Shown: positions 14,009-25,300 of the stretch, piece after piece | How positions within the stretch are numbered: position 1 is the first letter of the stretch | Layout: every line of letters begins with the position of its first letter | Assembly: GCA_013398295.1 (NCBI GenBank) | Contig: VZSF01009123.1 | Location: forward strand, 911,956-975,955 | Source: Chionis minor | Lineage: Eukaryota; Chordata; Aves; Charadriiformes; Chionididae | Direction of reading: 5' to 3' | Length of the DNA: 64,000 nt | Program-made: the position numbers and the translations under genes | Notes under the pieces: model-generated | Told to the model about the DNA's origin: nothing | Database searches by the model: none | What the model saw: the letters and a program-made list of their open reading frames with translations, nothing else

Positions 14009-14335
14009 ATGGACTCTGGTGACGGTTGTGAAGTGTGTGCTAGAGAGCTTCCTCACTGTTCGCAGAACAGGGTTTTCAGTAGGAAGGATATCTGTACCTT
14101 TTTACTAACAGTCATGGCTTCCTGCCTTTGTCAGGGGAAATGCGGTGGAGGGAAGCAGCAAGTTTGCTGTCTGTCTGACGCACAGATAACCTGTTCAGGG
14201 CGCCCAGCGTTACTGCACAGCTTGCAGCACAGAGAGGACAGATTTGACTTTGCCTGTGCTGTCTGTCACGACAGCAATTGCCTTGCTAGTTACAGCTCCA
14301 ATGTGTACAGAGGGCTGAATATGTCTCTCAAATAA
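14009..14335 (+). CDS. Cysteine-rich ORF of 108 codons, unrecognised
   Basis: An ATG-initiated frame with 13 cysteines in 108 residues. They appear in this order: CEVC near the start, a single C, another single C, CLCQGKC around residues 39-45, a CC pair, a single C, then CAVCHDSNC near residues 82-90. The CxxC pairs could suggest a metal-binding or disulfide-rich small protein. However, the spacing matches no zinc-finger, defensin or metallothionein pattern I can name, and there is no clear N-terminal signal peptide. The start has C at -3 and G at +4, a mediocre Kozak context. No promoter or splice sites support it, and TGT/TGC-rich DNA can give this by chance. Confidence 0.15.
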   Translation: MDSGDGCEVCARELPHCSQNRVFSRKDICTFLLTVMASCLCQGKCGGGKQQVCCLSDAQITCSGRPALLHSLQHREDRFDFACAVCHDSNCLASYSSNVYRGLNMSLK

Positions 14336-16715
14336 GAGGATTATCCAGAGAGAATATTAGGTGCTATACTTTTTTCTGGGCACACAATGTGTGCAAGGAA
14401 ATGTTGTGGGAAAAGCTGGGTTGCTAGGCAGTTGTTTTGCTGGTAATGTGGGAACTAAGCCAACACAGAGCAAGCCATAGAGGCTGTTCTTTTCAGGCCG
14501 CAGAACAGCAGAGAGCCTCGGCACGTTCTTTGCACTCTGAATTTTCCTCTGTGTCTGTTTGGAAACCGTTGATGCCATGTACCACCACTCTTTAAAACTG
14601 ATAGACCACCTGCGGCACTCTTCCCTCCACTCACCAGAAAAGCTTTCATTTCTTTAACAATTCTCTGATCAGTTTTTAAGTTCCAGTTTACTCAGGTGAA
14701 ACTTCCATTGTCGCTTCTAGAAAAAGTGAGTTTTAGAAAAGGAAAGAAAAGTAGCAAATGTAAAAAATGAGAGCAAAATTTATTATGGTTTAGTGTGTCA
14801 AATGAGTAATAGATAAAATAAACTATTTAGCTGTATGCTCATCAGTGACACCCCAGGTTTCTTTGCATCGTCACTTTAAAGATTCTTTCTGCTTGAGGTT
14901 GAGCAAACTAGAATACTCCCCTGTACCCTCACACTAACTTAAAACATCATTAACTGGATATGAAGTGACGTGTGAAGGCCCAAAAAAGATCTCTGTAGTT
15001 TATGTGAAGAACTGCAAGATCCAGAAAGTTATGATGGCAGCCATAGTAATATGGACTATTCTCAATTTTTGAGATAAAGTAGAGAGAAAAGTACAGCCCT
15101 TGGGCATTACACTGCATTTCAGTGTGCTGTGTGATGCAATCTTAGGTACTCCAGGTGTGGAACTGGAAGTCCCAGTGCCAGACAGGGAAGCCAGAGAGCT
15201 GCTTTCTGGGAGAGTCACAGATACTGTACTCTGACTCCGATTTAAAGAAGAAAGAGGATATTTTTCAATGCCGCTATTCAGCTTGTCTCCGTTGCCTCCT
15301 GTGATTCTGCGAAAGGCTTTGTGTCAGAGAAACTACCATTAGACTTGGTGCTGATGGGCATCACCACTGACAGTGCCAGCAGGGTCTCACGGTCAGACAA
15401 GTGTGGAGAACAGCATCTTGCATTCTGAGTGACCTTCCTGCTGTCTGGTGGCAAATTTTATTTTAAAGGATCATTGTAGCTTGGTGTTGGTGGTGCCAAC
15501 CCAAATCTCTGTCAGTGCCAAAGCCTAGCAATGGTGCGAATGGTTTGTCGTGAATGCTCAGGAGGAGGATGAGTTTCATGCAAAGGCGAGCTCTCATTCC
15601 TGCTGCCTATAACGAACAAGCTCTGTAGTGGCCTGAGAAACCAGAAGCTAGGTGTCATCTTTCGCAGTTACTATATGCGCCTTCCTTCATTTGCTTTGAT
15701 ATATTTAAGTTAATATTTCCCAAGTTGTGGCTAAGAACATTATGGCATCTTTTCAGCTCATGTTTGTTAGTTCCAATTTTAGCTTGCATATTAGCTGAAT
15801 ATACAACCTTATTTTATTTACACACAAATTCATTTTCTTTCTTACTGCACTTCATAAATAAGTCAATGTACAGAATTGTATTACAGAAGCTCTACTAAAT
15901 AATAAATAATGCATGTGGCTTGCCACATGATTCTGTGCTTGCGTCTCTGCCCAGTACTCCTCTAATTCACAAATGTTTTTTTTATCACAGGGTATGTAGT
16001 TTAAGATTAGATTTTTTGTTGTACCTTTCGTAAAACTCATGCCTATTCTGAACTAGATGCTTCCGCAAAGAATTTATACAGAGCAATATTATACAGAGCA
16101 AAAATAGTTATTTTATAATGTCTCTCTGAAGTTTTAGTTGTGCGGGGTTTATGTTTTTGTTATGAGTTAGTAAAGTTTGGGGTTGATAATCAGTGTGCTC
16201 CTAAACCCCCATGGTTCTGTCACATAGAGATTTTGGTTTTAAAGACCTTCCAAAGGTGCTAGAGGAGCTCATAGGCTAGTTATTCTGTGTCTGTTTTGTC
16301 CTCCACCTGTATGAAATCCATTCATATTATCTGTATGCTTCAGGAGAACAAATGGTTCTGTTACAACGGCAAGGGTCTAGAAAGCAGTTTGAGAGAAATG
16401 TTTATGACTGGTGTGCTGACTGGACTGTCCAGATGCTGATAGCTTGCAGGACTAAGCACAGATGTGCAGCCAAAAACTAGTAAGTGAATGATTGTTTCTC
16501 TTCAAAAGCTTCTGCTACAGCATCTACCTGTGTATTAATGTTAAAGCTAAATAGAAAATTGACCAAAGATATTCCACCTGGTATTGGCAGTTATCAGGAG
16601 TGATTATTCCCTGAAAACTCACTTGCCCTTTGTTTATCTCGGTGACAAAGTTTACAGCAAAGACTTTGTTGCTTCGTAGCCGCATGAGCAGTGAAGGCAA
16701 ATCAAGATATTAATA
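14336..16715. other. Non-genic AT-rich DNA
   Basis: No exon or known repeat recognised. Two short local duplications occur: a roughly 15-bp unit around 'ttatacagagcaa' is repeated in tandem at about 16,074-16,103, and small AATAAT words lie at about 15,896-15,910. ORFs are short and unremarkable on both strands. Confidence 0.55.
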
Positions 16716-17353
16716 GAAGATGCCAGAAAGACCTATGACAAAACTGGACTGTGAGAAGATGGTGTGCCACAGGCTTTTGGCACCAGCCCAGAACAAAGTG
16801 CAGAGGATCATCTACAGGCAATTAAATTAGTCCTGAAAAGTTCTGCCTTGAATATGCTAGGAAAGTGGCTAAGGTAACCTTGATATTAGAAGATATCCTG
16901 GCCTCTGAAAAGGCAAACACAGTGGGTCACTGTGAAGGGGCATATGCATTATGAATGGGAAAACATCAAAAACTTTGTAGAAAACACAAGCAAACAGCTA
17001 AGGTGGAAATAAACCAATTTGCCAGGAATTTTGATATTGCAGAATTATCTTCAGACTTTTCAAGCTGAGAGAGGCATTCAAAATAATGACTAAGAAGGAA
17101 GTACTACCAGGCAGACTCTAGATCAGCAATGCTGAACATTTGATGACCTCAGGAAAAGGCACCCTAAAGACAACATGACATTCAAACTACAGACATTTAC
17201 AAGCAGAATGATGAGGACAGTTGCAGTGAACTGGAGAAAGTTAAGAGTACCAGCCAGAAGTCACTGGAGAAAAAAGTCCAAAGAGTTGATAGCTCTGAGC
17301 AAGACGATCCAGAGGAGGAGGAGCTGGTCTGTTCAGGAAGTCACATGTGCTAG
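16716..17353 (+). pseudogene. Possible decayed retrocopy or transposon ORF, family unknown
   Basis: Read on the plus strand, this stretch looks like eroded coding sequence. The frame starting at 16,716 gives protein-like runs (EDARKTYDKTGL, then after a stop EDGVPQAFGTSPEQSAEDHL; later HYEWENIKNFVENTSKQL and FDDLRKRHPKDNMTFKLQ). These are separated by about seven in-frame stops. Near 17,207 the coding-like reading moves to another frame, which is open for 48 codons. That frame is strongly charged, with an acidic run (DDPEEEEL) after a lysine- and serine-rich part, and ends at TAG 17,351-17,353. The DNA is purine-rich, as mRNA-sense sequence often is. I see no poly(A) tail or flanking duplication. 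I do not recognise the parent gene. Purine-rich non-coding DNA could mimic this. Confidence 0.25.
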
Positions 17354-20300
17354 ATAATATGCAGAAAGAAAAAAAAATTCTTAAATAAAGAATGAGGAAA
17401 GTAAGTTTTGCAGATAGTGCCCGAGAAAGGTGAGTGGCTAAGCTGCACAAGTCACCAGAGATGGCTGAGCAGTGAAATGAAGCCTTTCTCAAAAGATTCA
17501 CGGTACAGAGGAGTGTCTGAGGAACAGGCCGCTGCCTAGTGTCTGGAACTGACAAGACTTGACATCTGTGAGCTGTTTGGTGGTGCCTTAGTAAAGCACA
17601 ATGGTTCACAAAGCACTGCTCTGGAATCACTGGCAAGGTGAGCTTCCAAAAACATCCCAGGTGTGGTGAGATCAGTGGTCTTGACAAACCGTGCAGGCAA
17701 AGCAACTGGTTCAAGGTGATAACTGGCAGTAGATAGGATATTTTCCCTCCCAGTGCTTTCCTAGCCTTCCTGGAGAAACTTATTAATGGAGTTATAATGG
17801 CAGAAAGGGTCGCAACAGGAAGATTTGTTTAGAAATACAAATTTGTATACACAGAGAGTATAGGTTTGAAGAGTAAGGTCAACAGCTTCCTCAGACTGGT
17901 GAATTACTTGAACTGCTGGTCAGTGTGTACAAGGTGTGGCAAGCAGTGGCCTTCTGCAGTGGAGAAGAAAAGAATTACATGGATATTAACAAGGCAGCAG
18001 CATAGCTGATGTGCATCATCTTCTATGCAAAGGTAGCTTGATCACATGGGACAGCAATTGTTTAAGGAAACCAGGAGGGATTGCTTGGTGGAGGTGGTCT
18101 CTACAGAGTGAGAGATTAATAATTTTCAACTTGTGGTTTACAAGTCCCTGGGAATGTATGGACTAAATCCATGAAACACCATGCAAAAGCCAAGCTTTGC
18201 TGTCAGTGAACTTAAAAGTGTTGGGAAAGCAGAGAAGGGGATTAGCTACTTAAGTTGCTCTAATAATATAGACCTAGCAGTTGCCTTGAATCTAAAATGT
18301 TGCTACCAAAGCTTTTAGAAAGAAGTTATTTTCCAGTGTGCATCCTCAGTACCTAAATTGGGGCTGCACTACACAGTGCCTTCATCATCCTCTGAGTCAC
18401 TTCATGCATTGGTCATGCCTCCATCTCCTTCTCAACAGGCTGCCAGGAAGGAAAGGTCTTACCCAAAGATTATTGCATCTGCTGCTGACTGTGATGCCAA
18501 TACAATAGCATTATCTTTAAAATACTGGTGAGTTGTGTGGCAGGATAGCATTTGTTAAAATATTCCTCTGCCTTGTTTAATTAATTTGTATTGCTTGGTG
18601 TCTTCACAGTTTTAATTTTTCCATCTGCTGCCCTTAGATTTATGGACAGATGCATGGTATCTCCTCTGAAAGAATTCCTTGGAATAGTTTGTGCAGCAAT
18701 GTCTTGTGAGGGACAAGGACACAGGGTGTTGAAATCTTACTAGCCCTCACATAAGCCGAGGTCCTTTCTGAGAGGTTCTTAAAAGCATGTCAATAAAATG
18801 GCCATAAAGCAGATTGACAGGATGAGCATATCCTGCAATGAAATGCACAAGGGAGAAGAAGTTGTACGTCAAAGATCTCAGTAAGAGTGCTAGGAAGTGG
18901 ACATAGCTACCTTCCTTTTAAGCTCTTCTCCTTTATAATCTCCTTTTCTAGCAAAGGTGTAGTTTTGCCCATTTTGTCCACTACCATATACATTCAGAGC
19001 TGCTTGCTGGTTATCAGTATCATACCACCCTTTTCAAATGCTGATGACACATTTCTGTTCTTATTTCCTCCGCTGCACACATGCATATGTCACCCAAACA
19101 CTACACAGTCATATTCTGGTGAATCCTCTAAGATAAAAATAATAGGAGTTACCGAAGGGAAGGAATGAAGTAAATGGCTCAGAGGACTGTAGCCTAAAGT
19201 TTTAAACAACAGTGAGAATTAAGAAACTGATGCTATAGAGAAGTGAAGACATTTTTGAAAATGGAAAACTGAGCCTTAATTTCTGACTGTGGCTCTCAAA
19301 GCAATAATGGTTTCCTTCCACCACTCCTTGCAGCACATATGCACATCTTTCCCTCAAACCAGCAAATTATGATGACTACAGTACAGAGAGGGAGCCAAAA
19401 GATTTGCTAATATATATTCTGCACATACCAGTGGTGGATATGTCATACAGAAAAAATGCACAGGATTTTTTTTCCATTTCTAATAGCAATAACCAACAGA
19501 GGTCAGCGCATTTCCTGAAGATTTATTGACTGTTTGGAGTGAATATCCTCCACCTTACTTATGGACCACCATTTGCTCCCATCCAGCCATTAATCTGCAG
19601 GAAACACCCTGCACCATAGTCACTGTTTCCTATGTCACAGCAGCGCAAATCAGTAGAAACGGTGTTTGAAGAGTGGGTAGAAATGCTACCCTGTACCTAA
19701 ATTGCATGTCATGTGCAAGAACAAGGCCAGGAAACAAAAGCCTCCAGAGTGATTCTTGTAGGACACAGCACCATCCTCCCATTTGGCATTGAGGGAAATA
19801 GGTTGACCTCTTCTGACCCTCTTCTAGTCAGTGGCCTTATCACCCACAACTAAGTTCTAGCGGGAAATGTTACGTGACAGCAGCACCTCAAGATGTTCTG
19901 GCGTAGATGTAGGGTCTTTTCTGTCACCGTTTACTTTTTCTGCATTTTTTACCCCTCTGTTATAATGTTATAATAAATTAGCTAAGTGGCTCATCTTTGA
20001 TGAGTGACATTTCTTCGTGCTTGCAGTTTTTTCAGTCTATAAATGAAATTACACTCCCTTAATCTCTGAAAAATCAGAGGCTGAGAGTAAGCGCAGCCTA
20101 AGGAGGATGGTCTCTGGGAAAGCACAGATGGAGTCTGATAGAGTAGAGCCATGGAAACTATATAAATAAAAGCAGAATTGTTTATAAATATTTCCCTTTT
20201 TTGGGTGTGGGTGTGAGCGATTGCATTATTTGAAGACACTTTTCTCTCATAACATCTTTTTTTACCCTGGGCGCGGCAGTGGGTTCCTAGGAAAATGCAG

Positions 20301-21002
20301 AGCAGTGGGCAGGATGGCTGCAGGAGCTCTGGGAGCACCCCCTTCCCCCCAGCCCAGGGATCACAAGGCAGTGGAGGTGCGCCGGGAGCCCCCGAGCTGG
20401 ATCTGCAGCAGGAGCCCGGGCGTGGGTCAGAGCTCTGCCTTGCCTGGTGCACTCAGCTGAACAGAAAAGCCGGGAAGCTTGGACAGCCCCTCCGCTAACG
20501 TGACTTAGCTGCTTCCAGCAACCAAAATAGTCCTCGTACTGCTGCCAGCTGACTTTGTAGCCAGTCCTGTCCTGTCACTCAAGTGGTTACAATTGGAGCT
20601 TTCAGCACATAATTGAAAGCTGGTGTGATGAGGAGGGTGTTACAGTTTCACATAATAGAATTTGGGTTTACTGTAATTTACAAAACAGAGCATTATGAGT
20701 GGTTGGGCACAAAAACTCTCCTAAAAGAACTTTGCTTCCGGGCCGAAAGGTGGCTTTACTCCTGCAGCAGCTTTGATCCTGTAAAAGAACATCTTTCCAT
20801 CTTACATCGACTACCATGCACCTTTCAAAATGACGCCATCCACGCTCACTAATTCAGCTTCCCAAAGCTCCTGAGGGCAAAACTGAGGGGCAGCACCATG
20901 GAGGGGAGTGGAGGGGACCACCAACACGGAGGTCCTGTAGCAAGGGTAAGCTTTTCCTCTGAGCAAATGCTCAAGCAAGGCAGATGGTGAGAAGGTGAAG
21001 GC
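17354..21002. other. Non-genic DNA with one GC-rich patch
   Basis: 17,354-18,260 continues the purine-rich character of the preceding block, and may be a further eroded part of the same element, but I can read no convincing frame. At 20,265-20,500 there is a GC-rich patch in AT-rich surroundings with overlapping frames on both strands. It has few CpGs and no exon signals, so I do not call a promoter. The rest is unremarkable. Confidence 0.5.
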
Positions 21003-21191
21003 ATGACCCCAGAAGAGGACATAAAATTAGAGCGAGGAGGAAGCCAAGAAGAGGATGTGACTGAGCAGAGAGGGGCAGGGCGCGGGGAAATAACAGCCAG
21101 GCTCATGAGAGAAACCAAGCAGAAAAATTACGAGCAACGAGTTAGTCTCCAGAAAACCCATAAAATATATGCCCAGATGACAGAACTGCTG
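21003..21191 (+). CDS. Exon-like ORF ending at a splice-donor consensus, unrecognised
   Basis: An ATG frame of 63 codons runs straight into CTG|GTATGT, a good vertebrate donor sequence, so a phase-0 exon end at 21,191 is possible. Without splicing the frame stops at 21,203. The peptide is strongly hydrophilic: an acidic N-terminus (MTPEEDIKLERGG) and a basic/glutamine-rich C-terminal part (RLMRETKQKNYEQRVSLQ) with helix or coiled-coil-like spacing. This composition is more protein-like than most frames in the window. I see no other exons on either side and do not recognise a family. It could be an isolated exon, a decayed one, or chance in purine-rich DNA. Confidence 0.18.
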
Positions 21192-21203
21192 GTATGTGCA
21201 TGA

Positions 21204-22309
21204 CTACTTCTAGCAGTTATTCCTTACAGTTTTGAATTTCTAAAACATAGTAGTATGATTTTACTATATTATCTTATTATTCACAAAGCTTTTGTTCAGA
21301 TCTTCTGGACAGTATCCAAATAAGACTCGTAATGTGTATTTAGATCCTTTGTTTTGGAAATCTGTTTTACACATATGAAAGAAACACATCTCTGGTGAGC
21401 GGTGCTGCTAGAGATGGTGAGGATGAGTAACCCTGTGCTGGTATTCCTGCTGGTGCTACTCCATGGGCCCCAGCTGGGAGGCTGAGGTTACACAGACACA
21501 GGGTGACGGAAAGATTCTGCTTTGGAAAACTTGCAGGGGTTTTATTCTCCTTTTACTCCCTGCTTCTAAGCTGGAGAAGCGGAGTGGATGTCATGAGGGC
21601 CACATTTACTACATCAGGCCCCATGTCCTCGCAGTGGTGTCAGGAGGGGCAGACAGACATCCACCCCGGGCTGGAGGCCAAGCGATGCCCAACATCCACG
21701 TGGGGGTCTGTGGCTCAGCCCAGGGCATCTGTCTCACCCTCCTCCCACAGGGCCAGGAACTGGTGAGATCCCACAGCCGTGGCTTGGGGAGACGGGGAAG
21801 ATTGCATATCCTGAACTAAAATCTGGGAGAAAAGAGCATTCTGAAAACTGTGAGCAGTGGGCTCAAACATGGCAGTGTTTTCCAGGACGGTCCTGGCTGG
21901 TCAGTCTATTTGTGTCTCCAGCCAGGCCAAATGTCCACTCCAACTTTCCTCAGGTTTAACTGATGATTTCCTGGAAATTCCCATTAGTTACACCAGGAGG
22001 AAAAAGCATTTGACAAGACTTAAATCAAAGATAATTAAATTCACTAAACTGGAAATTCCTTTATTTGTTTAACTGTGATGATCATGGAGCAGTTCAGGGG
22101 AAAGTCAGGAGGCACACAGGAAACAGGTCCATGGCTGGGGCCGTCACTGGCCTGCAGTAAGCCCTGGAGAAGTAGGAAAGTGTGTGACCAAACCAGGGAT
22201 CAGGGCTGGATGCCAGAGCCACGGGGCAGGACCCTGAACTTTGGTGCAGAGGAGAGCAGGGTGGAGAAGGTGGCTTACAGAAAAGCTGAACCTCATATGG
22301 ATTGCTGGG
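21204..22309. other. Non-genic DNA with a GC-rich segment
   Basis: 21,430-21,830 is locally GC-rich, so several frames stay open, the longest about 118 codons, overlapping on different frames. None has recognisable domains. 22,080-22,300 is also moderately GC-rich and leads into a CR1 tail, so part of it may be an unrecognised older part of that element. Confidence 0.5.
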
Positions 22310-22377
22310 GTACATGTCTCGATGATCTTGAAGGTCTCTTCCAACCCAAGTGATTCTATGATTCTATGATTCTATGT
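22310..22377 (+). mobile_element. CR1 LINE fragment, 3' end
   Basis: The sequence 'gatgatcttgaaggtctcttccaaccc' followed by three copies of the 8-bp 'attctatg' unit is the typical avian CR1 non-LTR retrotransposon 3' end. Only the extreme 3' tail is recognisable, as expected for 5'-truncated CR1 insertions. The intact short tail repeat suggests moderate rather than great age. Orientation is plus. It encodes no protein. Confidence 0.9.
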
Positions 22378-25300
22378 CCCTCCTCTCCTGTTCCTACCTT
22401 AACCTATTAGTGCTTCTGATTTTAATTTTGCTGAAGCGCAAAAGGAAACATGGGTTGCACTAACTCATGCAGTTTCTAATTTAGCTCATACATTGATGCA
22501 TGGAAGAAATTGGTGCATACTTAGCCAGGATGTGAATATATAGTTCATTAGCTACTTTGTCTATATTCTTTATGGGCGTCTGTAGTATACAGTAAATATT
22601 ACAGTAACTTACTCCATGCAAAAGCCTAGTGCAGACCAGCTTGCAGGTTGTAAATTCACACTCTAACTACTGCACACTAATTTACTCACTGTAGGCAGAC
22701 CCTGACTTAAAGCAGCATTACTTCTCTGCATAGATGAGGTCTATTTGTTCTTGTAGTTCCTACATGATCAGGAATCAGCTGCAGTTGGAGCCTCTAAGTG
22801 GGTTAGCAATAGGAGCAGAATAATAATAATAATAACCAATTGAAATGGAATAAATTGGTTGTGTCATTGTAAGCATGCTGTCATATGAGGTAAAGAAATC
22901 TCTTAATTTGTAAGCTGCTAAATGGAGACGCACAAAGGCCCAGTTCCAGTCTTTAATTTCTTAACTGACATGCAAGAGAATGGTAGTGGATATTTCTTCT
23001 ACTTCCAGCCTGTCACAAGTGAGGCACAGTTCTTTAACCTGTGTTCAAGCAGTATGTTGTGTTTTGGCTGGAGGAATCTACCATTTGTGTTTCCTAAGCC
23101 CTGGTTGCTTCTTGTGTATCAGGGAGCTTTTGGCTTACACTGCCAAGACTTAAGGAAGTTAACTGTGAAGCCAGGTGATGAGATGGGATGTATCTTCCTT
23201 CAATCTAGTCTCTGTTTGGCCCAAGCTCCTGTATTTGGAGGACTTGCAGAGCTATTTGCAAATCCAGGTGATGACAAGCCAGGAATGCTGCTGTGAAGAC
23301 AGCCAGTCCCTCTTTCCCCAAGCTATAGAAGAGCCATTACTTGGAGTGGAGGCGTTGTTCAGGGGGAGCTGTATTAATGAGATAAACAAGCACCCCAAAC
23401 AGTTCCTTGTATTGGACATGTAAGAGAGATAAAGGTTAACTTGTATAATTGTATAGCCAATTAATCAAGGCTGTAAAGGCAAAGGTAATTAGTTCTGTGT
23501 TTAATTAGGAGATCAGAGCTGTGAAAAGGGATCTTCCATGGGTTAATAGTTTCCTGCAGTGTATAAACGGCAAGACCAAATTAAATAGCTTGGTGAAAGG
23601 AAATGCTGAGGTGAAGGGGTAAAACCACACAGTATGTAACAACGCACACGGGCTTGTGGTAGCATGAGTTTATTTTGTCATGGAAAAAGACTGAAAGGGC
23701 TTGAATATTATTATGTGAGGCTGGTAAGTGACACTTGATCATTCTATCATTAATCAAGTGCCACATTCTGAGTTCTTTTTTAAAAGGCCATTTATTCCTC
23801 TATAGCCTTACAATCATAAAAGTCTCCTTTTCTAGTTAAGAATCAGCTAGTTTTAAAAGAACATTAGTAGTAAATAATGTTAGGTCTCTAGCAGCCTGAC
23901 AGACAGGGTGATATTCTGTTTGGCATCACTGCAAGGTAACATCAGAGAAATGGGTCTTTTCACAGGATAATGGTCATGCTGATACAGAAATATTCCAATA
24001 TTTAGGGAAAAATATATGTCAAGGCAAAGGCATCATGTTCATGTTCACAGAAAATGACCAAATAATTTCTAGAGTAATGTATAATTGTATGCTTTGGCGA
24101 AAGTAATTTATACAAAATCTTCTTCGTTCTTCTGAATGACCTCAGTGTAAATGAAGACGAGGCTTTTTACACAGTAGCTGCTGGTGAAGCTGCAAGTGCG
24201 TTGCTTTCTGTGCCGCTACAAACCGTTTGCATTCTGAATTATGCTCTTCTTTTTGGCTAAAACATGAAGTTATCTAGAAAAATAAAGATGCTGTAGCACT
24301 CAAGGAATGTTACCTTGCCTAATCTACCGCTCTGTCATTCTAACTCTCCAGAGAAGTAGTGGCAGCCCCTGGGGAGAAGAGACCTGCTGCTACCACTGTC
24401 CCTAACAGTGTATCTGCCACAGTCTTTCCTCCCGATGCATATGCAATTTTGCCTTATTGCTTTCCCGTTCTAATTTTTACCACTATTGAAAATGTATCCC
24501 TATTTGACCTCATCCTTTTCAATGGCCTGCTCAGTCCGCTGTGAGGTTTAGCATGTAACTTCACAGAAAGGAGAAATAGTTTTTATGGTTTTCAAATGAA
24601 AAGCCCTTATAGATACTATTTTTATGGCTGTGTAAGTTCCGTTTTTCACTTGCCTATGTGTTTAAATATAATTGATGTTAAAGCAATGTATCCCAACTAC
24701 AGTTTTTTTCCCAGTTGATAATGTGAGATACATTGCACAGAACCAGTTTTTACTAGCCGTGGGTTAACAGGAAGCCTAATCTTTGCAAGAAAAGCTTAAT
24801 AAGGTGACTCTTTCCTCCCTTGTGTACTGCTAGTCACAGCCCTTTAGGGTGAAAAAGGATAGTGAGGGCAGGAGGGATCTTTGGGTAAGGGCCTCGTTTG
24901 CTCTGCATTGAAGAGACACATCGAGGTGGTATCTAAACTGTGGGACCCCAGGTGAGCCTGCCAGCTCCATGTTGAGATTCAACATGGTCATCCATCCATA
25001 CCCTGCTCTGTGCCCCGCGTGCCCTGGGTCCTCTCACTGGGAGGCATGAGGGTGTTCAGACTATATTCCTAACGGAGAAAATGGGTCTGGAATGTGCATT
25101 ACAGAGTCTGCCTGGCCATTGCTAGGTAAAAAATGCATCTGTTCCTACCCATTCATTCCCTTCCTCAAGCCAGAGCTACATGCCAGCTCACTGAAAGCAG
25201 GCTCAGTAAGCCTGAGTCTTACCAGTAGAAGAAAAAAATACTGAGACAGGAGTTTTTAAGGTCAGTTCCTGGCTTTTTATGAAGTAATACTGAACTTCAT

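Noticed and set aside
17241..17714. Minus-strand frame of about 157 codons
   Set aside because: Antisense to the more coding-like plus-strand stretch; no recognisable domain or exon boundaries.
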